A DNA stretch of 64,000 nucleotides from Acidobacteriaceae bacterium (GTDB lineage: Bacteria > Acidobacteriota > Terriglobia > Terriglobales > Acidobacteriaceae): the NCBI GenBank assembly GCA_030041515.1, contig JASHNS010000001.1:1-64000 (forward strand), in the 5' to 3' direction. Positions 19,463-30,100 of the stretch are shown here, piece after piece. A program made the position numbers and the translations under genes. Numbering within the stretch: the first letter of the stretch is position 1; each line of letters starts with the position of its first letter. Under the pieces are notes generated by a model. The model did no database searches and had not been told where the DNA came from. It saw only the letters and a list, made by a program, of their open reading frames with translations.

Positions 19463-22135
19463 CTATACTGCCTGGGCTTCAGGGGGTATGAACGCGTCAG
19501 CCGTTCCGTTCATCAAATTCATGCTCTGATCGAGCTTCAGGATCAGGAGCGTCATATCGTCGTGCTGGGGAGCGCCGGCGGTGAAGGCGTCAGCGGCTGT
19601 AAAGAGAGCGCGGAGGATCTCCTCTGCAGGCCGCTTGCGCACGGCGGAAGCTGCGGCGATCATGCGCTCCTCGCCCCACTCCTCATCCGCGCTGGTCATG
19701 GCCTCACTGATGCCATCCGTATAAAGGAGGAGCAGATCGCCTGGCTCGAGCGTGAGTGTTTGCTCGGTATAAGGAGCAAAGGGCAGCAGACCCACGACGG
19801 GGCCGTCAGCCTCGAGGCGAATCACCTGACCATTGCGCAGCAAAACCGGAGGATTGTGCCCGGCATTGACGCATTCAAGCTTGCGCGCAGCAGGATCGAA
19901 GGCGGCGAAGAAGAACGTCGCATAGCGGTTGGAGGCGGAAGCCTCGTAGACCAGGCGATTGACCTTGTGCATCAGGCGGGCAAAATCGCGGGGCCCATCA
20001 AGCGTGACCCCGCGGAGGGAAGCGCGCAGGCTGGCCATGAGGAGAGCTGCCGAGATGCCTTTGCCGGAGACGTCGCCGACGGCGAGGCCGATGCGGCCGT
20101 CTTCGAGGTCGATGACGTCGTAATAGTCGCCGCCCACGCCGAGTGCGGTACGGCAGGCTCCGGCAATCGAGCCACCGGTGAGCACCGGCATCTGTTGCGG
20201 AAAGAGCCGCTCCTGTACCTCGCGGGCGATCTCGATTTCGCGATTGACCCGTTCGCGCTGAGCGGCTTCCGCGGCCAGCGAGTGAGCGAGTTCGCTGACT
20301 TCCAGGGCCAGACCGGTCTGCCGAGCCACGGTCTGCAGCATCTGCAGGTCAGTGCGGGACCATGCGGCCTCGGATCGCTTCGGGCCAAGACTCATCAGGC
20401 CCATCAGTCGATTGCGTCCGAGCAGCGGCAGCAACAGTTCAGTATTCAGGAGCTCAAAAGCGTGGCGCTCAGCCGTTCCCGCCATCAGATACCATGCGTC
20501 AGGGTCGTTGCGGTAAAGCCGCGCGGGCTCGCTGGAATTGAGCAGGTATCGTACCGAAGATGCCTGCGCAGAAAGCGTCAGGCCGCCATCTCCGGAGACT
20601 CCAAAAGCTTCGGCAAGATGAAAATCGCTGCCGCGGTGGAGCAGCACGGCGATCTGATCGACGTGAAGGGTTTCGCGAATGCGACGGGCCACGGTTTCCA
20701 GAAGCGGCTGTGTTTCAGTGAAGCGGCGCACCTCGTCGGACAGCTCGTTCATCACGAGTTCGGCATTATAGGCTTCGCGGAAGAAGCGGCGGTCGACCCA
20801 GTTCTGAATGAAGCGGGAGATGCCGAAGCGAAACGCGATGATGAGGGCAATGCAGCCGAGGGACCAGGCGACGTCCGAGGGGCTGGGCTGCCGGTCCTGG
20901 AGCAGCGGAACAACGAGACGGAACGCAATGACAACGAGGAGGGCAATCTGGATCGCCCACAGAGTTGCTTTGGCGAGGGCATAGCGAGTGCCGATGCGCA
21001 GCAGCACTCGGACATCGAGAGCGCGCTGGACAACGACGACGTAAGCCAGCGTAAGCGGCGCGACCATGAAGAGAACGGCGGCGAGATATTCGAGCCAGAA
21101 ATAACGAGGATTGTGCGGACTGACGCCGAAGTGGGGCAGCAGGATGAAAACAACCAGCAGAGCGCCGACGCCAAGGCTGATGCCCAGGGTGAGCACTCGC
21201 AGGCGGCGCCGGCCATCGGCGGTTGAGGCAGAGCGGAGCTTGTCGAGAAGAAGCGCGAAGAAGAGAACCACAAACGCGAGGTTCAGGAGATTGACGATGT
21301 TGCCCGCGATGTCGCTGGTACGAATGAGAAGCCTGCCGGCGCCGCCAAAATAGTAATCGGCGGCCATATCCGGAATCAGGAAGCTGAGGGCTATGGCCCA
21401 GGCGGCCAGCAGCGCCCACTTGATCCAGCGGGCGCGCGCATCCAGCCGGGAGCGTTCAGGAAAATAGACGCCAAAGAGGAGCAAAGCCGGGGGGCCGACC
21501 AGCTGGATTGCCTCAAACCAGCACTGGCGGAGGAAAAAGCCAATTCCAGTGGCCAGGCTCAGGTCCAGAAAAAGGACAGTGGGGAACGTGAGCAGAATAA
21601 GAAGAAGCCAGGCATTGCGATCGAACGGTCGCGAGAAGACGACCCAGTAGCCGATGAGCAGACAGATGAGCGGAAGCAGTCCGGCGACGAAGAATGCCTG
21701 CCAAAACACCACCAATGCCGACGTGCGTCCGTGGGCCCAGGGGGCACGAGCCAGAGTCAAATTGGCGATCCCGGAGCTGCCATTCGGCCGGGTGAACTGG
21801 ATTTCCAGGATATCGCCGGGATGGCTCTCTGCCAGAACGGTCTCCCACTGGGCGCGGCCGGAATAGGGGGCTCCGTTCAGCTCGTCAATATGATCGCCGG
21901 CCGATAGGCCAGCAGCGGTTGCTCCAGGCTGGAGGTCATCCGGCTCGATGCGGGCGGAGTCGTAATCCAGTTGCAGGGGTGGCTGAACGCGCTGATCCCA
22001 ATGGACGCTGTATTGCCACAAGCCGATAATGCTCGCCATCCAGTAGCCGAGGCTGGCGACCATCCAGAGGACGAGCAGCGTGCGGCGCAGGCCAGGTGAC
22101 GCGTTCTTTTTGCGCGGATTCATCCGTGGAGCCAT
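19463..22135 (-). CDS. Membrane PDZ-GAF-PP2C (SpoIIE-type) phosphatase
   Basis: An 890-residue signalling protein. Order: one N-terminal membrane helix (about residues 18-42), a PDZ-like region (about 60-125, GLSAGDHIDELNGAPYSG), a bundle of roughly eight more membrane helices (about 140-450), a GAF-like domain (about 480-640), a short coiled coil (REIEIAREVQERLFPQQMP), then the SpoIIE/PP2C domain with metal-binding motifs GGDYYDVIDL, VGDVSGKGISAALLM, NAGHNPPVLL and LLLYTDGISEA. Such enzymes dephosphorylate anti-sigma-factor antagonists in partner-switching pathways. No anti-sigma or STAS gene is adjacent, so the target is unknown. Confidence 0.88.
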   Translation of the reverse strand: MAPRMNPRKKNASPGLRRTLLVLWMVASLGYWMASIIGLWQYSVHWDQRVQPPLQLDYDSARIEPDDLQPGATAAGLSAGDHIDELNGAPYSGRAQWETVLAESHPGDILEIQFTRPNGSSGIANLTLARAPWAHGRTSALVVFWQAFFVAGLLPLICLLIGYWVVFSRPFDRNAWLLLILLTFPTVLFLDLSLATGIGFFLRQCWFEAIQLVGPPALLLFGVYFPERSRLDARARWIKWALLAAWAIALSFLIPDMAADYYFGGAGRLLIRTSDIAGNIVNLLNLAFVVLFFALLLDKLRSASTADGRRRLRVLTLGISLGVGALLVVFILLPHFGVSPHNPRYFWLEYLAAVLFMVAPLTLAYVVVVQRALDVRVLLRIGTRYALAKATLWAIQIALLVVIAFRLVVPLLQDRQPSPSDVAWSLGCIALIIAFRFGISRFIQNWVDRRFFREAYNAELVMNELSDEVRRFTETQPLLETVARRIRETLHVDQIAVLLHRGSDFHLAEAFGVSGDGGLTLSAQASSVRYLLNSSEPARLYRNDPDAWYLMAGTAERHAFELLNTELLLPLLGRNRLMGLMSLGPKRSEAAWSRTDLQMLQTVARQTGLALEVSELAHSLAAEAAQRERVNREIEIAREVQERLFPQQMPVLTGGSIAGACRTALGVGGDYYDVIDLEDGRIGLAVGDVSGKGISAALLMASLRASLRGVTLDGPRDFARLMHKVNRLVYEASASNRYATFFFAAFDPAARKLECVNAGHNPPVLLRNGQVIRLEADGPVVGLLPFAPYTEQTLTLEPGDLLLLYTDGISEAMTSADEEWGEERMIAAASAVRKRPAEEILRALFTAADAFTAGAPQHDDMTLLILKLDQSMNLMNGTADAFIPPEAQAV

Positions 22136-22224
22136 GGTATCCCGGACCGGCGCTTTCGGGCAGCCCCTCCCTGGCGGGCAGAATGAGCTATGCTCGAATA
22201 CGCAGGCGGAGAGGGGAAGCGTTC

Positions 22225-23178
22225 ATGCGCAAAATCGTTTTTCTGCTGGCCCTGGGAAGCACTGTCTGTGCTGCCCAGGCGAGGCCGCCGATTCTGGGTG
22301 TCTCGCACCTGGCCGTCTATACAAGCGATGCGGCGAAGGCCCAGCGCTTTTACGTGCACGACCTGGGATTCCTGAAAGGCGCGGATCCCGAGAACCCGCA
22401 GGGCGTTCGCTACTATGTGAACCGCGAGCAGTTCATTGAAGTCCTGCCCCTCCCCGCCGGTGCGGGCGTGAACCGGCTGGATGCGATTGGCTGGATCACG
22501 ACCAATGCCGAGCAGATGCGGTCATATCTCGGTGCGCACGGCGTATCGGTTCCGAACGCCGTACAACACGGATCGGACGGGAGCGCATGGTTCGACGTGA
22601 AGGATCCCGAGGGTAACACGGTGGAGTTCGATCAGCCACCGGCGAGCGTGCTGAGCATGAGCGTGGACGAGCTGTACAATTTGCCCGGAAAGGCCGATCC
22701 CATCGGGCGGCGGATCATCCACTGTGGTGAGTTGGTGCACAGCCGCGCCAGGGAAGATACGTTTTACCGGAATCTCCTCGGGTTCCATCCCTATTGGTAT
22801 GGCGGCATGCAGCCTGGCAAGCTGGATTGGGTATCGCAGCAAGTGCCTGACGGCCACGACTGGCTGGAGTACATGCTGACGAGTGGACCATCCGGGAGTG
22901 GCATTCCGGCGACGATTTCGCAGAAGCAACTGGGCGTGCTCGACCACTTTTCGCTGGGCGTGGTGAACATGGAGAACGCGGTGACGAAGCTCGAGTCAGA
23001 GGGACGGCTGGACAACGAGCACATGAACGGCCCGCAGATGGGCAAAGACGGCAAGTGGCAATACAACCTGTGGGATCCGAACGAGGTGCGGGTGGAACTG
23101 ATGGAGTATTCGGCGAGCGAGAAGCCGTGCTGCTCAGAGTTCACTGCCATCAGTCCAACGAATGGCGATCAGCCGTAG
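22225..23178 (+). CDS. Secreted two-domain VOC (glyoxalase-like) protein
   Basis: A 317-residue protein with an N-terminal signal peptide (MRKIVFLLALGSTVCAAQA) and two vicinal-oxygen-chelate modules. Module 1 starts ILGVSHLAVYTSDAAKAQRF; module 2 starts RRIIHCGELVHSRAREDTFY. Each has the expected His and Glu-type metal positions (SHLAV ... VEFDQ; HCGELV ... VRVELMEY). VOC proteins include dioxygenases, glyoxalases and resistance proteins; the substrate cannot be read here. Start: ATG 22225 after GAGAGGGGA; the frame is open further upstream, but only this start gives a signal peptide. Divergent from the phosphatase gene. Confidence 0.82.
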   Translation: MRKIVFLLALGSTVCAAQARPPILGVSHLAVYTSDAAKAQRFYVHDLGFLKGADPENPQGVRYYVNREQFIEVLPLPAGAGVNRLDAIGWITTNAEQMRSYLGAHGVSVPNAVQHGSDGSAWFDVKDPEGNTVEFDQPPASVLSMSVDELYNLPGKADPIGRRIIHCGELVHSRAREDTFYRNLLGFHPYWYGGMQPGKLDWVSQQVPDGHDWLEYMLTSGPSGSGIPATISQKQLGVLDHFSLGVVNMENAVTKLESEGRLDNEHMNGPQMGKDGKWQYNLWDPNEVRVELMEYSASEKPCCSEFTAISPTNGDQP

Positions 23179-23235
23179 AGGCCGGGTGTGCGGGATACGG
23201 GTTACCGTTAAGAATGCCGAATTCGATCGACCCTT

Positions 23236-24312
23236 TCAGGATTCCTGCTGGAACAGCTCCGGCTGGGCTGGGTCTTCATCCGGATCGCGAAAATTTCCGA
23301 GTCCGACGCCAATCAGGCGGAATCGCTGGGCAGCGCCGAGATGCACGCGTTGCCGCAACGTGAGTGCAATGGACGCGAGCTCTTCGCAACTGGCCGGCGG
23401 CTGCGGCGGCGTGAAACTGCGCGTGAGGATGCGAAATTCGCTGGTCTTGAGTTTCAGGACCACTGTTCGGCCGATACGTGGTTCCTTCCGCACGGCGGAC
23501 CAGACTTTTTCGGCGAGGCGGCGAATCGCGTCTTCTGTTTCTTCCAGTGCGAGATCGCGTTCGAAGGTGTCTTCCGCAGAGATAGATTGAGTGGGCCGAT
23601 CGGGGATCACGGGGTTCTCGTCGATGCCGAAGGCGAGCTCATGCAGGCGCAGGCCGTGGCGGCCAAAGTGACCCTCCAGGTTTTGTAATTCAAGCGCCCG
23701 TAAATCGCCCACCGTATGCACGCCAAGGGCCGCCAGGCGCTGCGCTGTGACTTTGCCGACTCCGGGCAGCCGGTCGACCGGGAGTGGCGGCAGGAAAGCA
23801 TCGATTTCCTCGGGCTGAATGACGAAAAGGCCGTTGGGCTTGCGCCAGTCGGAGGCGATCTTGGCCAGGAATTTGTTGGGCGCGACGCCGGCTGAGGCAG
23901 TCAGGTTCAGCTCGTCGCGAATTGCTTTGCGAATGGCGTGCGCCACTTTGGTGGCGGTCGGGATGGCGGCTTTGTTCTCGGTCACGTCCAGATAGGCTTC
24001 GTCGAGGGAAAGCGGCTCGATCAGATCCGTGTAGCGGGAGAAAATCTCTCGGGTCTGCCGCGAGACGGCACGGTAGCGAGGAAAATCCGGAGGGACGAAG
24101 ACGGCCTGGGGGCAAAGCCGTTCGGCGCGCAGGGCAGGCATGGCTGAGCGCACGCCGAAGCGTCGAGCCTCGTACGAGGCTGCGCAGACCACGGATCGGG
24201 TGCCGCGCCAGGCCACAACGACAGGCTGTCCGCGCAGCATGGGATTGTCGCGCTGCTCCACCGACGCGTAAAAGGCATCCATGTCGATGTGGACGATCTT
24301 GCGAACCGCCAT
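23236..24312 (-). CDS. dinB: DNA polymerase IV (Y family)
   Basis: Error-prone translesion polymerase, 358 residues. The catalytic acids are visible: Asp10 in IVHIDMDAFYASVEQ, and Asp104/Glu105 in LSLDEAYLDV. The helix-hairpin-helix LPGVGKVTAQRLAALGV and the little-finger domain follow. The C-terminus ends QPELFQQES, which contains a QxxLF-type beta-clamp-binding peptide. Start: ATG 24312; an upstream in-frame ATG at 24363 would add 17 unrelated residues. No LexA box is obvious in the short upstream region. Divergent from the efflux operon. Confidence 0.96.
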   Translation of the reverse strand: MAVRKIVHIDMDAFYASVEQRDNPMLRGQPVVVAWRGTRSVVCAASYEARRFGVRSAMPALRAERLCPQAVFVPPDFPRYRAVSRQTREIFSRYTDLIEPLSLDEAYLDVTENKAAIPTATKVAHAIRKAIRDELNLTASAGVAPNKFLAKIASDWRKPNGLFVIQPEEIDAFLPPLPVDRLPGVGKVTAQRLAALGVHTVGDLRALELQNLEGHFGRHGLRLHELAFGIDENPVIPDRPTQSISAEDTFERDLALEETEDAIRRLAEKVWSAVRKEPRIGRTVVLKLKTSEFRILTRSFTPPQPPASCEELASIALTLRQRVHLGAAQRFRLIGVGLGNFRDPDEDPAQPELFQQES

Positions 24313-24429
24313 GCGGGAAGGGTAGCAGGATGGGCCAGCGCCGGTAACTGCTTCGATGGGCAAAGCGTCACGTCCATCGAACGGCCGGGCTGTTCTTAAG
24401 CTTGTTTTCAGTTGGGCGGTTTATAAAGG

Positions 24430-25923
24430 ATGCGGGGGCTGGTGGGTCAGCGCCCCGCACTACGCTGCAAGGACGGAACAATCAAACATCTTTTGGGGAG
24501 AGCGAACAGTTCTGGGGAGTATGGCGCAAAGCCGGCTTACAGGGTGCTGGTGTTTGCGGCCTGTGCGCTGGGTGCGATCTCCGCCGTTGCGCAGCAGAGC
24601 GTTCGGTTGCCGTCCGCCCCAGCCACTCAGGCGGGTACAAACCCGGGCGCGAGTGCTGAGAACGCCTCCGTCGCGGTGGAGATCACGCTCACGGATGCGA
24701 TCGATCGAGCCAAGAAGCTAAGTCCGACCCTGGCAGCCGCCCTGGCCAGCGCGAAGACCGCCGCAGAGGCGACGGTGCAGGCGCGGGCTGCCATTCTGCC
24801 CAATGTCCTCGGAATCGGCCAGTACCTTTACACCGAGGGCAACGGCACGCTTTCGGCACGATTTATCGCGAACAATGGCGTGCATGAATACACCGCGCAG
24901 ACGGATGTGCACCAGGCGCTCTCGGCGCCTCTGCTGCTGGAATACCGGCGCAGCGCGCTGTTGCGGGCCGTGGGCCGCGATCAGGCGACGATGGCGGAGC
25001 GCGGCCTTCTGGTCACGGTCGTGCAGGCTTACGCCACGCTCTATGGCGCGGATGCCAAACTGAAGACCAGCCAGGACACGCTGCGCGCTGCGCAAAACTT
25101 CCTGACAATCACGAAAGAGCGCCAGGAGAACGGAGACGCGGCCTATGCCGACGTGCTGAAGGCACGCATTCAGGCGGATGACGCGCAATCCGCGGTAGAC
25201 GATGCGACCCTGGCCCGCGAACTGGCGCGCGTGGAACTGGCTCTTCTGATCTTCGCGAATGTGAACCAGCCCTACACGCTGGTTGACGATCCAAGCCGGG
25301 TTCTGACGCTCCCGCCCATGGCCGAAGCGCAGGCGGAGGCGGACACATCGAATCCGGATCTGGATGCGGCGAAGAGAAGCGAAGCGGCGGCACGCAAGGA
25401 ACTGAACGCAGCGCGCGCGGGATATTTTCCCGCGCTGTCCTTCGATTATCTCTACGGCATTGACGCGAATCAGTTCGCCACATATGGATACTCCCAAAGC
25501 ACGTACGAGGGCTTCGGGAGGAGGAGAGTGCAGAACCTCGGCTACTCGGTACTCGGCTCGCTGAACCTGCCGATTTTTACCTGGGGGGCCACGCAGAGCA
25601 AAGTGAAGGACGCGAAATCCGCGGAAGATGTGGCGCGCATGGATCTGGGCTTTGCGCGCCGCCAGGCCGCGGGGGATTTCGAGGAGTATTACGCGGCGGC
25701 GCAAACTGCCCAGCGGGATGTGGCCACTCGGCGGCAGGCGGTCGCAGACGCGATTGAGAGCCGCAAGCTCACGCTGCTGCAATACAAGGCCGGCGCCGCG
25801 ACGGCCCTGGAAGTGGTGACCGCGGAGAGCGACGTGGATACGGAGAGCGCGGCGCTGTACGACGCGATCACCCGCTATGCGACGGCGGTGGCGAATCTGG
25901 CCACGCTTACGGGGAAACTGTGA
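24430..25923 (+). CDS. TolC-family outer-membrane efflux protein
   Basis: Outer-membrane channel of a tripartite pump. The product (up to 497 residues) has the two long alpha-helical hairpin repeats typical of TolC/OprM proteins; for example, the repeat beginning ITLTDAIDRAKKLSPTLAAA recurs in the second half around ADTSNPDLDAAKRSEAAARK. The N-terminus is uncertain: a hydrophobic signal (RVLVFAACALGAISAVAQ) starts about 38 residues in, so GTG 24544 is an alternative start. It overlaps the HlyD gene by 4 bases (GTGA), indicating coupled translation. First gene of the efflux operon. Confidence 0.88.
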   Translation: MRGLVGQRPALRCKDGTIKHLLGRANSSGEYGAKPAYRVLVFAACALGAISAVAQQSVRLPSAPATQAGTNPGASAENASVAVEITLTDAIDRAKKLSPTLAAALASAKTAAEATVQARAAILPNVLGIGQYLYTEGNGTLSARFIANNGVHEYTAQTDVHQALSAPLLLEYRRSALLRAVGRDQATMAERGLLVTVVQAYATLYGADAKLKTSQDTLRAAQNFLTITKERQENGDAAYADVLKARIQADDAQSAVDDATLARELARVELALLIFANVNQPYTLVDDPSRVLTLPPMAEAQAEADTSNPDLDAAKRSEAAARKELNAARAGYFPALSFDYLYGIDANQFATYGYSQSTYEGFGRRRVQNLGYSVLGSLNLPIFTWGATQSKVKDAKSAEDVARMDLGFARRQAAGDFEEYYAAAQTAQRDVATRRQAVADAIESRKLTLLQYKAGAATALEVVTAESDVDTESAALYDAITRYATAVANLATLTGKL

Positions 25924-27188
25924 AAGACATTCGCCTTCAGACTCTTGTGTCCGCCGCATTGTTGGCAGCGTGCGTGGGGGCAATCACAGCCTGCTCGAGC
26001 CAATCTGCGCCGGAGCCGCCACCCGTGGCGGTCGAGACGGTGACCGCGAAAGTGCAGCCCATCGAGGACATTTTCCAGGCTCCCGGCATCCTGTATCCGG
26101 TCCATCAGGCGTCACTCACGCCCAAGGTTACCGCGCCCGTCGAGCGGTTTCTGGTGAATCGCGGCTCGAAGGTGCACAAGGGAGAACTGCTGGCAGTTCT
26201 GGACAATCAGGATCTGCAGGCCGCCGTGATTGCTGCGCGTGGCACGTACGATCAGGCGCGCGCCACGTATGAAGCGACCACCTCCTCAACGCTTCCGGAG
26301 GAGATGCAGGCGGCGCAGGCTGCGCTCACTGACGCGAAGAGCACGCTTGATCAGGAGCAGGAACTCTACCAGAGCGAGACAAACCTGTATCACGAGGGCG
26401 CAATCCCGCGAAGGCAGGTGGATGCGACAGCAGTGGCGCTGACCGCCGCAAGAAACGCATACCGGACGGCGCAAACGCGCCTTGAGAACCTTCAAAAATC
26501 CGGTGCGGCGCAACAGCAGCAAGCAGCGAAGGGGCAGATGGAGTCCGCGCGCGGGCAGTATCTGAGCGCCGAAGCGCAGCTGGCCTATTCGGAGCTGCGC
26601 AGCCCGATTGATGGGGTGGTAACGGATCGCGCCGTGTATCCCGGAGACATCGCACCGGCGGGAACGCCGCTGATCACGGTCATGGATATTTCCAAAGTGA
26701 TCCTGCAGCTGCATATTCCGCAGCCGGAGGCGGCGCAGCTGCATCTCGGCGATCCGGCTACGCTGGAAGTTCCCGGAATTTCAGGCGGTGTGCCGGCGAA
26801 GGTCACCATCATCAGCCCGGCGCTTGACCCCAACAGCACCACGATCGAGATTTGGCTGGAGGCGGACAATCCGCACCGGATGCTGGCTCCGGGCACTTCG
26901 GTCACGGCTTCCATACTGGTTCGGAAGCTTCCCCGGGCGCTCGTGGTTCCGGACTCTGCAGTCCTGGTGGGTGAGAATGCTGAAGCTCGCGTGATGGTCG
27001 TTGGATCGGATGGCGTGGCGCACTCCAAGCCGGTGACCACGGGAGTTCGCAGCGGTAATCTGACGCAGATTCTGAGCGGGATAAAGGCCGGAGACGAGGT
27101 GATTGTGGGTGGAGCGTTCGGGCTTCCGGATGGCACGAAGGTGAAAGCGGTTCCGGAGTCTGCCAATCCAGCGGAAGGCCAGGAGTAA
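25920..27188 (+). CDS. RND periplasmic adaptor lipoprotein (HlyD family)
   Basis: Membrane-fusion protein linking the inner-membrane pump to the TolC channel; 422 residues. The signal peptide ends in a lipobox (AITAC, Cys near residue 25), so it should be lipid-anchored. Then come a lipoyl/barrel-sandwich half (VTAPVERFLVNRGSKVHKGE), a coiled-coil hairpin (about residues 95-205, rich in Ala and Gln), the second lipoyl half (LRSPIDGVVTDRAVYPGD) and beta-barrel and membrane-proximal domains. Starts with GTG overlapping the previous stop. The RND gene begins 3 bases after its stop. Confidence 0.92.
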   Translation: MKDIRLQTLVSAALLAACVGAITACSSQSAPEPPPVAVETVTAKVQPIEDIFQAPGILYPVHQASLTPKVTAPVERFLVNRGSKVHKGELLAVLDNQDLQAAVIAARGTYDQARATYEATTSSTLPEEMQAAQAALTDAKSTLDQEQELYQSETNLYHEGAIPRRQVDATAVALTAARNAYRTAQTRLENLQKSGAAQQQQAAKGQMESARGQYLSAEAQLAYSELRSPIDGVVTDRAVYPGDIAPAGTPLITVMDISKVILQLHIPQPEAAQLHLGDPATLEVPGISGGVPAKVTIISPALDPNSTTIEIWLEADNPHRMLAPGTSVTASILVRKLPRALVVPDSAVLVGENAEARVMVVGSDGVAHSKPVTTGVRSGNLTQILSGIKAGDEVIVGGAFGLPDGTKVKAVPESANPAEGQE

Positions 27189-27191
27189 GCG

Positions 27192-30100
27192 ATGGCCGAG
27201 CGGATGCCCGAACCGCCGACCCAACCCGGAGCAGAACCCGCGAGCGGAGCCAGGAACGCCTGGTTTTCTGTTTTCTCCAAGCCAGTCATTGCCCTGATTG
27301 TTGCGATTGCGGGGATGGGCATCTACGCCGCGTTCACCATTCCCATCGCGGTATTTCCGACTACAAATTTTCCGCGGGTGATCATCGGGATCGACAACGG
27401 CGTGATGCCGATCGACCAGATGATGGTGACGATCACGCGTCCCATCGAAGAAGCGGTGAACAGCGTGCAGGGGCTGGAGACAGTTCGCTCCATCACCAGC
27501 CGCGGCACAGCGGAGATCGACCTTTTCTTCGACTGGAAAGTGGACATGTTCCAGACGCTGCAGCGGGTGTATGCAGCCATGTCGGGCGCGCAGGCATCGC
27601 TGCCGCCGACGGTCAAGATCGACGTCCATCGCCTCCGTTTTTCCAGCTTTCCGATCCTCTCCTTCGGCATGACATCCGACAGCATGCCCCAGACGCGGCT
27701 GTGGGAAATCGCGACGTACGACGTCAAGCCGCGCCTGAACCGGGTGAGCGGCGTTGCCTCTGTGCTGATCCAGGGCGGGGATGTGCCGGAGTACGACATC
27801 ATCCCCGATCCGGCGAAGCTGCTGCGCGCCGGAGTCACCGTGCAGGACATTCTGGCGGCGGTGCAAAGGACGAACCTGGTCGAGTCGCCGGGACTGATTG
27901 CGTCGCATCACGAGCTGGTGCTGGATCTGGTCGACAGCCAGGTTCACGATCCCAGCCAGCTGGGGAGCATCGTCATCAAGAAAACCCCGGCGGGAGTTCC
28001 AGTTCTGGTTGGCGATGTGGCCACAGTGCAGCCGGGCGTTCAGCCGCGATACACCATTGTGACCTCCAACGCCCAACCTGGCGTGCTGCTCAGCATCAAC
28101 CGTCAGCCCGGCACGAACACTGTCGCCGTGACCGACGGTGTTTACGCAGAGCTCAACCAGATCCGGAAGACGCTGCCGCCCGGCATCAGGTTCTCAGTCT
28201 TTTACGATCAGGGCGAGCTGGTGAAGGAGGCAATCGCCAGCGTCCGTGACGCCATCCTGATCGGCATCCTCCTCGCCACACTGGTCATCGTCGTTTTCCT
28301 GCGCGACTGGGGAAGCTCGCTCGTTGCCGGTCTCGTGATTCCGGTCACGGTGGCCATCACCTGCGTCGTCCTGAAATTGCTGGGACAAAGCTTCAACCTG
28401 ATGACGCTGGGCGGTCTGGCGGCGGCAGTTGGTCTTGTGATCGACGACGCCATCGTCGTGGTGGAGAACATCGTCATTCACCGCGACGCGGGGCAGAGCC
28501 GCATCCGCGCCATTCGCAGTTCGCTTGCGGAGCTGAAGGTTCCGCTGGTCGGCTCGACCGCAACCCCGGTCGTTATCTTCCTGCCCCTCGTGCTTATCAC
28601 CGGCGTCACCGGGACATTCTTCCGGGCACTTGCCATCACGATGACAGCGGCGCTGATTACATCGCTCGCTCTGGCGTTGACATGGACTCCGACGCTCAGC
28701 CAGTATTTTGTCCGCCGTGAGGACGCTGCGCGACCTCCGGAGTCGCTCTCTGCAGAGGAGGAGAGCAGGGACGAGCAGCGACGGCTGCTGGAGGCCGAAG
28801 AGGCCAGCGTAAGCGGATGGATGCGCAAGATCATTCAGCGCTACGAGCAACTGCTCAAGCTGGTGCTGAACCATCCCTTATGGCTCACCGGATTCGCTCT
28901 TCTGCTGATTGCCGCTTCGTATTTCAGCTACAGCGCGCTGGGCAGCGGGATGTTGCCAAAGATGGACGAAGGCGAGTTCACCGTGGATTACGTGATGCCG
29001 CCCGGCGCTTCGCTGGCCGAGACGAATCGCGCCGTGGAAAAGGCCATCGACATCATCCACACGATTCCCGAAGTGGTGGCCACGTCACGGCGCACGGGAC
29101 TGCAACTCGGCCTGGCGGCAGTAACGGAAGCGAACACCGGTGACATCTCAGTGCGGCTGAGCAACCACCGCAGCCGGAGCATATTCGAGATCATGGACGA
29201 GCTGCAGGACAAGATATCCGCGCAGGATCCTGTCCTGGATATCGATCTCCATCAGACGCTGGAGGACATGATTGGCGATCTGACGAATGAGCCGCAGCCG
29301 GTTGTCGTGAAGCTCTTCTGCGACAATCCGGCGATGCTGCGGAAGTGGGCGCCAATCGTGGGCGATGGAATCGCCAAAGTCCCGGGCGTGGTTGGAGTAC
29401 TGGACGGCATCGACGATACGATCAGCAGCCCGGAAACGATCTATCAGGTTCACCCCGAAGTGACTGCAACCAGCGGATTCACTCCCGAAGAAGTCGGCAC
29501 TGATACGGCGGCGCTGATGGATGGCGTGGTGGCTCCCACGCCGATGGTGGTCAATCATCATGAATACGATATTCGGGTGCGGTTTCCGGAACAGTACCGC
29601 GCGACACCCGAAGCGCTGGACAACACCGTATTCGTCAGTTCTTCGGGAAGCACTGCGGCGCTGGGCTCCCTTGTGAGCGTTGAGAATCTGCCGGGCCAGA
29701 CCGAAATCCTGCAGGAGAATCTCCAGCGTCTGGATGAAGTGACCGCCCAGTTGCAGGGCACGAGCCTTGGCCAGGCAATTGCCGGAGTCAGGAAAACGGT
29801 TGCGTCGCTCCATTTGCCTCCGCAAATTCGCGTAGCGTACGGCGGGACCTATGAGACGCAGCAGCAGTCATTCCATGATTTGCTGCTGGTGCTGTTCACC
29901 GGGCTCCTACTGGTCTTCCTGGTGCTGCTGTTTGAGTTCCGCAGCTTCGCGGCGCCGGTCTCGATTCTGGCGTCGGCGGTTCTCTCCACCTCGGGCGTTT
30001 TTCTGGCCCTGCTGATCACCGGCACCGAATTCAATATCTCTTCATTCATGGGGCTGATCATGGTGGTCGGGATCGTTTCCAAGAACGGAATTCTGCTGCT

